Source: CAWDPQ01 sp049642465 | GTDB lineage: Bacteria > Acidobacteriota > Vicinamibacteria > Vicinamibacterales > 2-12-FULL-66-21 | Assembly: GCA_049642465.1 (NCBI GenBank) | Contig: JBAROV010000137.1 | Span: forward strand, 1-64,000 | Direction: 5' to 3' | Length of the DNA: 64,000 bases | In this document: in pieces, positions 17,516 to 26,601 of the stretch | Numbering within the stretch: the first letter of the stretch is position 1 | Layout: each line of letters opens with the position of its first letter | Made by a program: the position numbers and the translations under genes | The notes under the pieces: generated by a model | Told to the model about the DNA's origin: nothing | What the model saw: the letters and a program-made list of their open reading frames with translations, nothing else | The model's database searches: none

Positions 17516-19440
17516 AGGCCACCTCCGATGAGCGACGATCCCAGGATCGTTACCGTGTTGTCGTTCGTCCCCCAGACGATGTTGTCGTCGCTCAGGGTCC
17601 CCCAAACAATGTTGTCGGTACTGAATGTTCCCCAGACGATGTTGTCGCCATCGAAGAAGCCGATGAGAGACGTCCCCCAGACGATGTTGTCCGCCCAGTC
17701 GGCCGTGCCCCACACGATGTTGTCGCCCAGAGCAGCGTTGCCGAACCAGCTGACGTCAAAGGAACTCAGGGCGCTGCCCCAGACGAGGTTGTCGCCGCTG
17801 AACGTGCCCCAGACGAGGTTGTCCAGTTCGCCCGTACCCCACACGATGTTGTCGGACCACGCGAACTGATTCAGTTCGATTACGCTGCTGCCCTGGACCA
17901 GTCGCGTGCCCCAGATAACTGTCTGCGACCACGCTTCGTCCGTATTGTCAAAACGAGTCCAGGGCTGAAGTGTCGTGGGAAGCCAGAATGCCCCGGGCGC
18001 TTTCGCCGTATCGGCGAAGCCCGCCATCGTGACTGCCGCAATGCCGTTGACCAGGCCGCTGCCCTGCGTCAGGTAGTCGTAACGGTTGCCGCCCGCATCC
18101 CGCAGCGGCGTCGCCGTGTACTGCAGCATCGCCTTGATCGCGTTCGCGCTGGGACGCCGCGAGGTATAGGGCGTCCGTTGGAACCAGGACTCGAGGCTAC
18201 GCAGCAGATCGCCGTACTGGTTCGCTTCGAGCATGAGCGCGACCACTCCGGACACGACGCCGGTTGCCATGCTGGATCCACTCAACCGCAGATACTTCGA
18301 TGACCCGCTGGTAACGAGAAGCGACGGATACGTCAGCGCGAGCGTGCTGTTCAGCACGCTGTTCGAGATCATTCCGTCGCCCGGCGCGAGGATGTCCGGC
18401 TTGGCGATGCCGTCGTACCACGACGGTCCGCGCGAACTGAAACGCGAGACGCGATCGTCACCACGTACGGCGGTTCCGTTTGTGCTGGCCGCTCCGACCG
18501 TGATTGCTGACGGTGCGTTACCCGGCGACGCAATGCCGGCATACCCGGTCTGCCGTGTCGTTGGGTTCGTGCCGTAATTGCCCGCCGCGGTCACCACGAT
18601 GAGTCCGGCGCGAACCGCGCGCTCCACTGCCTGGACCAGGGGATCGGTGGCCGCCGATTCGTAAATCGGGTGGCCCAGCGACAGGTTCACGACGCGAATG
18701 TTGAAGCGATCCTTGTTCGCGATCGCGAACTCGAGGGCTCGGATGACGTCGCTGGTGAATCCTGCGCCGTTGCGATCGAGCACCTTGAGTGGAAGCAGCT
18801 TGGCGCGCGTCGCGATCCCGGCATAGCGCTTGTCCGAGGTTTTGCCGTTGGACGCGATGAGCCCGGCCACATGTGTGCCGTGGCCGTAGTCGTCGAACGC
18901 GTAGCCATAAATGCCGGGTTTGCCGTTGCTGAAGTCGTAGAAGCCGAGAATTCGTCCGTCGAAATCGATCCCAGGCGCCAGACCTGAGTCGATGACGGCG
19001 ATGGTGATGTTGTAACCGGAGAGCAGTCCGCTCAGCCCGAGTGTGGTCTTTAGTTCGTTGAGCGTGCTGGTCCCGTCATCCGATCCGCCGAGGAGACTGA
19101 ATTGCGATGCGGAGACGGGCGCGTCTGCCGATATCGACTCGATGTCCGGATCCTCGACGAGTGATGCGAGGTCGTCCGCATGGATCTTCGCCGAGAGCGC
19201 GTCGATCGCCTCGTGATCCCCGTAGATCGAGTCGCCGTGGCCCTGCAGACGTGCTTTCACGACGGCCTTGGCGCCCGACTTCGTACGAATGATCACACGA
19301 CGTGGACCATTGGACGATTGCTGCGTGAGCAGCCGATCGATCTTTCGATGTTCGTGTCCGCTGGCCGCGCCGGGCGCTGGCACCATCAACCAGATCGCCA
19401 CCGCCGCGCCCCAGACAGCCTTGTTCCAGACCCTGGGCAT
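17512..19440 (-). CDS. Secreted S8 (subtilisin-like) protease with C-terminal DNIVWGT repeats
   Basis: 642 residues from ATG 19440, which has GGAGGT four bases upstream. Signal peptide to about residue 27 (VPAPGAASG). An inhibitor/I9-like prodomain (VIIRTKSGAKAVV) precedes the catalytic domain. The triad is Asp151 (AVIDSGL), His187 (GHGTHVAG) and Ser390 (GSSMATG), with oxyanion Asn288 (AAGN). After residue about 500 comes a tail of eight DN(I/L)VWG(T/S) repeats plus one TVIWGT, 8-25 residues apart, with no further domain. Such tails are known in some acidobacterial and other soil S8 proteases, but their function is unclear (surface anchoring or beta-stacking are guesses). Confidence 0.93.
   Translation of the reverse strand: MPRVWNKAVWGAAVAIWLMVPAPGAASGHEHRKIDRLLTQQSSNGPRRVIIRTKSGAKAVVKARLQGHGDSIYGDHEAIDALSAKIHADDLASLVEDPDIESISADAPVSASQFSLLGGSDDGTSTLNELKTTLGLSGLLSGYNITIAVIDSGLAPGIDFDGRILGFYDFSNGKPGIYGYAFDDYGHGTHVAGLIASNGKTSDKRYAGIATRAKLLPLKVLDRNGAGFTSDVIRALEFAIANKDRFNIRVVNLSLGHPIYESAATDPLVQAVERAVRAGLIVVTAAGNYGTNPTTRQTGYAGIASPGNAPSAITVGAASTNGTAVRGDDRVSRFSSRGPSWYDGIAKPDILAPGDGMISNSVLNSTLALTYPSLLVTSGSSKYLRLSGSSMATGVVSGVVALMLEANQYGDLLRSLESWFQRTPYTSRRPSANAIKAMLQYTATPLRDAGGNRYDYLTQGSGLVNGIAAVTMAGFADTAKAPGAFWLPTTLQPWTRFDNTDEAWSQTVIWGTRLVQGSSVIELNQFAWSDNIVWGTGELDNLVWGTFSGDNLVWGSALSSFDVSWFGNAALGDNIVWGTADWADNIVWGTSLIGFFDGDNIVWGTFSTDNIVWGTLSDDNIVWGTNDNTVTILGSSLIGGGL
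17555..17930 (-). repeat. DNIVWGT-coding repeat tract
   Basis: Nine occurrences of a CCCCAGACGATGTTGTC-like sequence (plus strand) encode the repeated DN(I/L)VWG motif of the S8 protease tail. Confidence 0.85.
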
Positions 19441-19588
19441 GACACCTCCGAAAGGGGAATCCGCGGGATGCTTGAGCAAGACTGGAGCCGTAGCCGCAAC
19501 GGTGAGCGCGGTCTAAACCGCCAGATGGGAACAACTTACGCCGCTGACGCAACCGTCATGTGATTACCAAAGGCGTTGAAACGTTGCG

Positions 19589-19679
19589 TTCTGGAACACC
19601 AAAAGTGAGAGATGTAGAGTAAGCCTTTGACGACGTTCCTGTTAGGTCGCGTGTTCCAGAATCGCGCGACTGTTCCAGA
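19589..19679. promoter_or_regulatory. Inverted repeat in the S8 / GlcG-like divergent region
   Basis: TTCTGGAACAC (19589-19599) is repeated in inverted form as GTGTTCCAGAA (19651-19661), and a third half TGTTCCAGA lies at 19671-19679. The 289-base divergent intergenic region has no gene. TATGAT at 19700-19705 could be the -10 for the rightward gene. The spaced half-sites could be operators, but a stem-loop is equally possible. Confidence 0.4.
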
Positions 19680-19729
19680 CCATCGCATCGATCTGAACGT
19701 ATGATTGGCGCCCCCAAAGAGGAGGTGCT

Positions 19730-20491
19730 ATGAAGCGGCTCATATCAATTGGTCTCGTCGGATGCACTCTGATGGCTGGTCTCGTCCTGCTGCGCCGCCT
19801 GCCGGTGCCCGTTGAAGCCCAGGCGACGCGGTCCACCAGCTGCCCGGGGCTGCCCGGCGACCACGCGCTCACAGGTTTCCTGAACGCGGCTCCCGCTGCA
19901 GGCGGTGATGCTGGCGGGTTGTTCCACGGGCAGCGCATGTGGGGCGCGATCGTGAACCGTGATGGCGAGATTTGCTCCTACGCCACCTCCACCGCGGATC
20001 TGACGCAAGTCTGGCCCGGCAGTCAGGCGATTGCCAAGTCAAAGGCCTATACCGCGAACGCGTTCAGTCTGGATGATCTCGCGCTCTCCACGGCGAGGCT
20101 CTACACGTTCACGCAGCCCGGTCACTCCCTGTGGAGTCTCGGCCAGTCGAATCTCTTCGATGCTTCGAGACTGATCCCGCCTGGTGGAAGCGGCGACAAA
20201 CATCAAATTGTCGGCGGATTGATTTTCTTTGGTGGCGGTGTGCCGCTATACAACGCGGCAGGGAAGATCGTTGGCGGTCTCGGGATCAGCGGCGATACGT
20301 CATGTGCCGATCACGAGATCGCCAAACGCGTCCGGGATTTGGCTGGTCTGAATCCTCCTGGAGGTGCCGGAGTCGACGACATCACGTACTCGGTGCCAGA
20401 CGGTCCCTCCGTGTTCACGCATCCGAAATGCGTCAACACGTTCCGCAACGGTGTGTTTCTGGGAGACGAACCGCCCGCGGTGGGGTACTGA
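19730..20491 (+). CDS. Secreted GlcG/HbpS-like (DUF336) protein
   Basis: 253 residues with an N-terminal signal/anchor (LISIGLVGCTLMAGLVLL). The C-terminal half carries the GlcG/HbpS fold signature: GGLIFFGGGVPLYNAAGKIVGGLGISG followed by TSCADHEIAKRVRDLAGL. HbpS binds haem and senses redox; GlcG is of unknown role. The cysteine in TSCADHE and the C-terminal Cys could bind a ligand. SD GAGGAGG, six bases before the ATG. Confidence 0.82.
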   Translation: MKRLISIGLVGCTLMAGLVLLRRLPVPVEAQATRSTSCPGLPGDHALTGFLNAAPAAGGDAGGLFHGQRMWGAIVNRDGEICSYATSTADLTQVWPGSQAIAKSKAYTANAFSLDDLALSTARLYTFTQPGHSLWSLGQSNLFDASRLIPPGGSGDKHQIVGGLIFFGGGVPLYNAAGKIVGGLGISGDTSCADHEIAKRVRDLAGLNPPGGAGVDDITYSVPDGPSVFTHPKCVNTFRNGVFLGDEPPAVGY

Positions 20492-20511
20492 CGCCGCCGA
20501 GATCGCGCTGT

Positions 20512-20642
20512 ACAGGAGATCAGGAGATCAGGAGGGTTGACAAGAGATAAGGAGATCGGGAGTTCCTGATTCTCTTGAAATCAAATGGTGCTCCTGATCT
20601 CTTTATCTCCTGTAAGGGTCCTCCTGAACTCCTGATCTCCTG
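20512..20642. repeat. Inverted repeat of CAGGAGAT type
   Basis: ACAGGAGATCAGGAGATCAG (20512 onwards) pairs with the CCTCCTGAACTCCTGATCTC-type stretch at 20619-20642; an inner pair (GAGATAAGGAG with CTCTTTATCTC) continues the hairpin. Same composition as the outer arms of the 3.7-4.1 kb palindrome. Confidence 0.7.
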
Positions 20643-20671
20643 TGACCCGTGATCTCGATCTCCGCGTTCGA

Positions 20672-20677
20672 TAGAAT
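20672..20677 (+). promoter_or_regulatory. -10 hexamer before the TPR gene
   Basis: TAGAAT at 20672-20677 is eight bases upstream of ATG 20686; no SD. Leaderless arrangement. Confidence 0.35.
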
Positions 20678-20685
20678 CCACAGTG

Positions 20686-22086
20686 ATGGTCTCGATCATC
20701 GTCGCGTCCATCGTTGCGCAGGCGCCGTCCCCGATCGAGCTGGGACGAACGCTCGAGCTGAAGAACGATTTGCCGGGTGCGTTGGCGGCGTATCAGCGAG
20801 CCGTTGAGGCCGACCCGCGCGATGCGGTTGCGCTGGACAAGCTTGGGTTCGTACTCGGACGTTTAGGGAGAGTGGAGGAGGCCGTCGCGGCATTTGCGAA
20901 GGCGACGGAACTCGAGCCGCAGCTGTTTGACGCGCACTACCATCTGGGCGCCACGCGATGGTGGACGCGGGATCTGACGGGGGCGCTCGAACCGCTGCGG
21001 ACCGCTGTTCGCCTGCGGCCGAAACACGCGGAGGCGCGCTACTACTTCGGCCTGACGCTCGTGCAGGTCGATCGACGGCGTGAAGGCATTGAGCAGCTTC
21101 AGCGAGCCGTGGAGCTGAACCCCAGTCTGGCGCCAGCGCACCTTCAGCTGGGCGTCGCGCTGCAGCGAGAAGGAGATTTCGATGGCGCGGTCCTCCACCT
21201 GCAGCGAGCCGTGGATCTCGACCACGGTGCGCCCGAGACCCTGAACAGCCTCGGACTTGCGTTGATGGCAAAGGGGGATGGACAGAAGGCAGCGGCGGTG
21301 TTCCGGAGGATCGCCGCGGCCTATCCGCAATTCCCGACGGCTCGCCTGAATCTCGCCACGGCACTGATGCACCAGGGAGACCTCGCATCCGCAGTCGATA
21401 TTCTTCGGGCGTTGACCAGAGACGAGCCCCGGAATGCCGAGGCGTTCTACAACCTCGGCGTCGCATTGAAGCAGCAGGATCGATTCGAAGAAGCGGAGAC
21501 GGCGCTGCGGCGTGCCCTCGAACTCGATTCCTCGTTGCCCGACCCGCCGTTCACACTTGGCGTCGTGTTATGGCAATCGGCTCGGGCAGAAGAAGCCGAA
21601 GCGCTCTTCCGCGAAGCCATCAAACGAAAGCCGGACTCGGCAGAGGCGCACTACATGCGCGGCACGGTCCTCAAGCAGCTCGGTCGCGTCAACGAGGCAC
21701 TCGAAGAGTTCAGGACCGCGACGCAGATGAACAACGAGATGGCCGAAGCATTCTTGAGTCTTGCGCAAACACTGCAGCAACAGGGAGACGAGGCCGGCTC
21801 GAAGTCGGCACGCGCCGAGGCCGAGCGTTTGAGCCAGAGGAAGGCTGATGCCCAGGCGTCAGCCTTCGCGCTGAGCGCCGGCCAGGAACGGCTGAAGAAG
21901 GGCGACCGGCCAGGCGCGATCGCGCAATTCCGCGAAGCCGTCCGGCTCGACGGTACGAACGCGCGCGCGCATTTTGCTCTCGCGCTCGTTCTCGAGCAGA
22001 TTGGCGCAACCGTTGAGGCCCGCCGTCACTTCGGCGAAGCCCATCGTCTTTCGCCCTACCTCGTGCGGCCGGAGAAGAAAAGGTGA
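20686..22086 (+). CDS. TPR repeat protein
   Basis: About 466 residues that are almost entirely tetratricopeptide repeats (some 12 units, e.g. GRVEEAVAAFAKATELEP, GDFDGAVLHLQRAVDLD, DRFEEAETALRRALELD). A short hydrophobic start (MVSIIVASIVAQA) could be a weak signal peptide. TPR solenoids mediate protein interactions. It overlaps the next gene by four bases (GTGA), so it probably works with the following CRTAC1 proteins. GTG 20683 is an alternative start. Confidence 0.9.
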   Translation: MVSIIVASIVAQAPSPIELGRTLELKNDLPGALAAYQRAVEADPRDAVALDKLGFVLGRLGRVEEAVAAFAKATELEPQLFDAHYHLGATRWWTRDLTGALEPLRTAVRLRPKHAEARYYFGLTLVQVDRRREGIEQLQRAVELNPSLAPAHLQLGVALQREGDFDGAVLHLQRAVDLDHGAPETLNSLGLALMAKGDGQKAAAVFRRIAAAYPQFPTARLNLATALMHQGDLASAVDILRALTRDEPRNAEAFYNLGVALKQQDRFEEAETALRRALELDSSLPDPPFTLGVVLWQSARAEEAEALFREAIKRKPDSAEAHYMRGTVLKQLGRVNEALEEFRTATQMNNEMAEAFLSLAQTLQQQGDEAGSKSARAEAERLSQRKADAQASAFALSAGQERLKKGDRPGAIAQFREAVRLDGTNARAHFALALVLEQIGATVEARRHFGEAHRLSPYLVRPEKKR

Positions 22087-24713
22087 GGCGGTTCCGCAGG
22101 TTTGCGATCTGTACCTTTCTCGGCGGCGCGGCGATCGCCGCAGCCTCCCAGGGATCCACGGCACCGCTCAGATTCTCCTTCTCCGAAATAGGTGAACGAG
22201 CCGGTTTCGTTGTACCGACGATCTACGGCGGTCAGCGAACGAACAAGTACCTGCTCGAGACGACAGGATGCGGCGTCGCGGCGTTTGATTACGATGGCGA
22301 CGGGTGGCTCGATCTGTTCGTCGTAAACGGCACAACACTCGAGGGCTTCCCACCCGGCAAGGAGCCGACCAGCCATTTGTACAGGAATCGACGAGATGGC
22401 ACCTTCGAGGACGTCACGGCAAAAGCGGGACTGGCGCTGAAAGGCTGGGGACAGGGAGCGTGCGCCGGCGATTACGACAACGATGGCCACGAAGATTTGT
22501 ACGTCACGTTCTGGGGACAGAACCGGTTGTTCAGAAATCGTGGCGACGGCACGTTCGAGGAGACGACGCGAACCGCCGGTCTCGAAGTCGCGTCGAAGCG
22601 GTGGGGCGCCGGGTGCGCATTCCTCGATTACGACCGCGACGGACGCCTCGATCTCTTCGCGGCCAACTACATCGATCTCGATCTCGCGACCGCTCCGGTG
22701 CCCGAGTCCGGCCTGTGTCGCTATAAAGGCGTTCCTGTCGCGTGCGGTCCGCCAGGGTTGCCGGGTGGGAAGAACACGCTCTACCGGAATGCTGGGAACG
22801 GCCGGTTCACGGATGTGTCGGAAGCTTCCGGCATCACGCGGGCGAGTGGAACCTACAGCCTTGGCGTCAGCACGGTGGATTTCGACGATGACGGGTGGGT
22901 GGATTTGTACGTGGCGAACGACTCGAATCCGAGCGCGTTGTATCGAAACAATCGTGATGGCACATTCACGGACGTCGGTGTCACGGCGGGGTGCGCCTAC
23001 AGTCAGGACGGAAAGCCGCAAGCGGGAATGGGCGTCGCCATCGGCGACTACAACCGCGACGGACGGATGGATATCTTCAAGACGAACTTTGCCGGAGATA
23101 CGTCCACGCTGTATGCCAACGCCGGGAATCTGACGTGCGAGGACCGTACCTTTGCAAGTGGTGTGGGCCGTAACACGCGATGGCTCGGATGGGGCGTCAG
23201 CTTTCTCGATCTCGACCTTGACGGCTGGCTGGATTTGTTTCTCGTGAACGGTCACGTCTACCCGGAAGTCGAACAATTGAAAACGGAAGCGGGATACAAA
23301 CAGCGCAAAGTCGTGTATCTCAATCGCGGCGACGGCAAGTTCGAGGACGTCACCGAACGCCTCGGTGCGCCGGTGACGATCGAGAAGGCCGGCCGTGGCG
23401 CCGCCTTTTTCGATTTTGACAACGACGGTGACGAGGACATTTTCGTCAACAACGTCCACGACAGACCGGACTTGTATCGCCTCGACATTAAGGGATCGGT
23501 CAACTGGCTCACCTTACGACTGGTGGGCGTGCAGTCGAACCGCAGCGCCATCGGAGCCCGCGTGAGAGTGACAGCGGGAGGTGCGACCCAGGCCCAGCAA
23601 GTGCGCGGAGGCGGCAGCTACTACTCACAAAACGATCTGCGCGTAAGTTTTGGGCTGGGCAGCGCAACCAACGTCGATCGAATTGAAGTGCGCTGGCCGA
23701 ATGGGAAAGAACAGGTGTGGACCGGCGTTCAGGCCAATCAGATTCTGACGCTTACCGAAGGGGCAGATCTGACGGCCGCGTTGGCAGACGCGCGTCGGCT
23801 GATTCAGGCGGGAGATGCGCGCGGTGCGATGGCGAAGTTACTGGCGCTCTCGAGTGGGGCGTCCGGTGACGGTCAGACGCAAATCGCACACCTGCTCGGC
23901 GTCGCGTACTACCACGCCGACGAGCCGATCAAAGCCATCGAGACGCTCTCGCCCATCGTCGATCGACTCCCGGCCGAGTCGCTGGAGCGTCGAGAGGCAG
24001 AGCAGATACTCGGCCTCGCATCGTTCGTAACCGGACGCTACGCGGATGCGATTCCGCGACTCGAGACGACACGCCGCTGGGCCCCCGACAACCTTGAACT
24101 GTCATACGCGCTTGGCCAGGCATACATCCAAACGCAACGGCCAAACGAGGCGCGGCGGGTGATTGCTGCCTCTTACGGCGTAGCTGAAGACTCGGCCGCC
24201 GGTCACCTGGTCACCGCTCAGGTCATGGTTCGTCTCGAAATGGAGGAGCAGGCGACCCACGAGCTGAAGCGCGCGTTGGAAAAAGATCCGCGGATGCCCA
24301 ACGCGAACTATCTGCTCGGGCAGATGGCGCTCTTTCGTGGACGATTGCCCGAAGCGGTGGCCTTGACCGAGCGGGAGTTGACCTCGAACCCTGGCCATTC
24401 GATGGCATGGTCACAGCTTGGCGATGCCTACGTGCGCCAGTCGAAGTGGGACGATGCGATTGCGGCGCTCCAGAAATCAATCTGGCTCAACCCGTATTAC
24501 AGCGCCCCTTACATCCTTCTCGGCCGCGCCTACGTGAAAAAGGAGCAACCAGGACGCGCCGAAGCCATGCTCCGCCGAGCCATTCAATACGATCCGAACA
24601 ACCGATCCGCGCACTATCTGCTGGCGCAGGTCCTTCAACAGACCGGCCGCGCGGACGAGGCGAAGCGCGAGTTCGAAATCGCCGAGCGACTGACGGGTCC
24701 GCGGGGACAATGA
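22083..24713 (+). CDS. CRTAC1 family FG-GAP/ASPIC-UnbV protein with C-terminal TPRs
   Basis: 876 residues. A signal peptide is followed by a beta-propeller made of VCBS/FG-GAP blades with calcium-loop motifs DYDGDGWLDLF, DYDNDGHEDLY, DYDRDGRLDLF, DFDDDGWVDLY, DYNRDGRMDIF, DLDLDGWLDLF and DFDNDGDEDIF. An ASPIC/UnbV domain follows (about 490-570; FGLGSATNVDRIEVRWPNG). Residues about 590-870 are TPRs. Family members are secreted, calcium-binding proteins of unknown substrate. Overlaps the preceding TPR gene (GTGA) and the next gene (ATGA). Confidence 0.93.
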   Translation: MRRFRRFAICTFLGGAAIAAASQGSTAPLRFSFSEIGERAGFVVPTIYGGQRTNKYLLETTGCGVAAFDYDGDGWLDLFVVNGTTLEGFPPGKEPTSHLYRNRRDGTFEDVTAKAGLALKGWGQGACAGDYDNDGHEDLYVTFWGQNRLFRNRGDGTFEETTRTAGLEVASKRWGAGCAFLDYDRDGRLDLFAANYIDLDLATAPVPESGLCRYKGVPVACGPPGLPGGKNTLYRNAGNGRFTDVSEASGITRASGTYSLGVSTVDFDDDGWVDLYVANDSNPSALYRNNRDGTFTDVGVTAGCAYSQDGKPQAGMGVAIGDYNRDGRMDIFKTNFAGDTSTLYANAGNLTCEDRTFASGVGRNTRWLGWGVSFLDLDLDGWLDLFLVNGHVYPEVEQLKTEAGYKQRKVVYLNRGDGKFEDVTERLGAPVTIEKAGRGAAFFDFDNDGDEDIFVNNVHDRPDLYRLDIKGSVNWLTLRLVGVQSNRSAIGARVRVTAGGATQAQQVRGGGSYYSQNDLRVSFGLGSATNVDRIEVRWPNGKEQVWTGVQANQILTLTEGADLTAALADARRLIQAGDARGAMAKLLALSSGASGDGQTQIAHLLGVAYYHADEPIKAIETLSPIVDRLPAESLERREAEQILGLASFVTGRYADAIPRLETTRRWAPDNLELSYALGQAYIQTQRPNEARRVIAASYGVAEDSAAGHLVTAQVMVRLEMEEQATHELKRALEKDPRMPNANYLLGQMALFRGRLPEAVALTERELTSNPGHSMAWSQLGDAYVRQSKWDDAIAALQKSIWLNPYYSAPYILLGRAYVKKEQPGRAEAMLRRAIQYDPNNRSAHYLLAQVLQQTGRADEAKREFEIAERLTGPRGQ

Positions 24714-26461
24714 GTGTCCGCCGGGCCCTCGCATGCGCCACGCTCAGTGCGTGGTGTTTCCGGCTGGCAGCTGGCAGCTGGCAGCTGGAAGCGGGAAGCC
24801 GGGCGCTGGAAGCTGGAAGCTGGCCCGTCCGCTTGACCGACGTTGCGGAACAGGCAGGGCTGACGCAGCCGAGCATCTACGGCGATTCCGATCGCAAGCG
24901 TTTCATCATTGAAACCAACGGTGCTGGGGTTGCGTTCGTGGATTACGACCGGGACGGGTGGCTCGATGCGCTCGTTCTCAGTGGAACGCGACTCGAAAAG
25001 GACGGCCGTCGAGAGATAGGCTGGCCGCGCGGCAAGGAACCACGCAGTCGTCTGTATCGCAACCGGCAGAACGGCACGTTCGAGGACGTCACCGCCCGGA
25101 CCGGTCTCGATCGGGTCGGCTGGGCCTCGAGCGTCTGCGCTGGCGACTACAACAACGACGGCTGGATCGACCTCTACGTGACCTTCTTCGGTCAGAACGT
25201 CCTCTATCGAAACCAACGAGGATCGCGCTTCGAGGACGCGACGCGTCAGGCGGACCTGGCCACGGCTGCCACTCGATGGGGATCCGGCTGCAGCTTTATC
25301 GACTACGACCGCGACGGCGATCTCGATTTGTTCGTGGCGAATTACCTGAAATACGACCTCGCCACGGCGCCCGAGCCGGGACAAGGTCCGAATTGCGTCT
25401 GGAAGGGCATCCCGGTGAACTGCGGCCCGAAAGGATTGCCCACCGATACGAACCTCATGTATCGCAACCGCGGAAACGGCACGTTCGAGGATGTTTCGGA
25501 GGCATCCGGGATCGCCCGAGTCACAGGGCGCTATCCGATGACGGCCGTCGCGGCCGATCTGGACGAAGACGGGTGGACGGATCTCTACGTCGCCTCCGAT
25601 TCGACCGCGGCAATCCTCTATCGCAACAATCGCAATGGCACCTTCACGGACGTCGCCGTCCCGAGCGGCGCCGCCTTCAACGATCAGGGCAATCCGCAGG
25701 CTGGGATGGGCGCAGCGGTTGGAGACGCAAACGCCGACGGCAGGCTTGATCTGGTCAAGACACATTTTGCCGACGATGTGCCGGCGCTCTATCGAAATCT
25801 TGGCCGGGGATTGTTCGAAGACATCGCGATGACCGCCGGACTTGGTGTCCAGACTCGCCACGTCGAATGGGGTGTTGGGATGCCCGACCTCGATAACGAC
25901 GGCTGGCCAGACATCCTCTACGTCACGGGCCACGTCTATCCGGAGGTCGAGCGCAAACTATCCGACTACCCTTACCGCGGGCCGCGTGTCGTATTCCGAA
26001 ATCTTGGCACTGACCGCTTTGCTGACGTCACCACGCAGAGCGGGGCAGGGGCGACGACGCCGCATTCGAGCCGCGGGGCAGCGTTCGGGGATTACGACAA
26101 TGACGGAGATCTCGACGTGCTGGTGATGAACATGAACGAGCGCCCGTCGCTGTTGCGCAATGACTACTCGGGTTCGAACGGCTGGCTGCGCATTCGTCTC
26201 GAAGGGCGCGGATCACATGCTTCGCCCGTGGGCGCAACAGTGGTCGTGACGGTGGGGGAGCGTCGATATGCGCGCGCCGTCCTGAGTCAGTCCAGCTACT
26301 ACTCGCATGACGATCTTCGGCTGCACTTTGGCCTCGGGTCTGCTGCTCAGGCTGATCGGATCGAAGTGCGATGGCCTTCGGGTGTGACGCAAGTTCTGAC
26401 CGATAGTCAGAAGGCGCAGGAGATCACGATCAAAGAAGACACTCGCGCGATCGCGAAGTAG
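24710..26461 (+). CDS. CRTAC1 family FG-GAP/ASPIC-UnbV protein
   Basis: 583 residues from ATG 24710, which overlaps the previous stop (ATGA). It has the same propeller and ASPIC/UnbV layout as its upstream neighbour (DYDRDGWLDAL, DYNNDGWIDLY, DYDRDGDLDLF, DLDEDGWTDLY, DLDNDGWPDIL, DYDNDGDLDVL; FGLGSAAQADRIEVRWPSG) but no TPR tail. Residues 18-39 (LAAGSWQLEAGSRALEAGSW) are encoded by a CTGGAAGC-type dispersed repeat that replaces or interrupts the normal signal-peptide end, so export may be altered. A larger upstream ORF is a shadow frame. Confidence 0.9.
   Translation: MSVRRALACATLSAWCFRLAAGSWQLEAGSRALEAGSWPVRLTDVAEQAGLTQPSIYGDSDRKRFIIETNGAGVAFVDYDRDGWLDALVLSGTRLEKDGRREIGWPRGKEPRSRLYRNRQNGTFEDVTARTGLDRVGWASSVCAGDYNNDGWIDLYVTFFGQNVLYRNQRGSRFEDATRQADLATAATRWGSGCSFIDYDRDGDLDLFVANYLKYDLATAPEPGQGPNCVWKGIPVNCGPKGLPTDTNLMYRNRGNGTFEDVSEASGIARVTGRYPMTAVAADLDEDGWTDLYVASDSTAAILYRNNRNGTFTDVAVPSGAAFNDQGNPQAGMGAAVGDANADGRLDLVKTHFADDVPALYRNLGRGLFEDIAMTAGLGVQTRHVEWGVGMPDLDNDGWPDILYVTGHVYPEVERKLSDYPYRGPRVVFRNLGTDRFADVTTQSGAGATTPHSSRGAAFGDYDNDGDLDVLVMNMNERPSLLRNDYSGSNGWLRIRLEGRGSHASPVGATVVVTVGERRYARAVLSQSSYYSHDDLRLHFGLGSAAQADRIEVRWPSGVTQVLTDSQKAQEITIKEDTRAIAK
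24761..24823 (+). repeat. CTGGCAGC/CTGGAAGC tandem repeat within a coding N-terminus
   Basis: GGCTGGCAGCTGGCAGCTGG continuing into GGAAGCTGGAAGCTGG. Related copies at 39768-39828, 44376-44420 (inverted), 44484-44525 and 45474-45503 (inverted). Confidence 0.75.
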
Positions 26462-26525
26462 GGTCTCGCGCCGGGCACCAACTACCCGGGGCGGCAGCTC
26501 AGCAAAAAATCGCGCGCGATGCTCC

Positions 26526-26590
26526 TTGACGACAGCGAGTCGCGGATCTAGTGTTGATCCCCTTCGACGTGTACCGGAGCGTCGGGGATC
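26526..26590 (+). promoter_or_regulatory. Putative promoter and leader hairpin of the TonB receptor
   Basis: TTGACG (26526-26531) with a weak -10 (TCTAGT, 26547-26552). Then GATCCCC (26556-26562) and GGGGATC (26584-26590) form an inverted repeat, reinforced by CGACG/CGTCG, immediately before the SD GGAGGG. A leader hairpin masking the SD is possible. Confidence 0.3.
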
Positions 26591-26601
26591 GGAGGGCTAC
26601 G

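Noticed and set aside
17516..17713. N-terminal extension of the GNAT protein
   Set aside because: It is the DNIVWGT repeat read in another frame; the SD supports GTG 17515.
24407..24709. N-terminal extension of the second CRTAC1 gene
   Set aside because: It lies in a second frame of the preceding gene; ATG 24710 overlaps its stop in the usual ATGA pattern.
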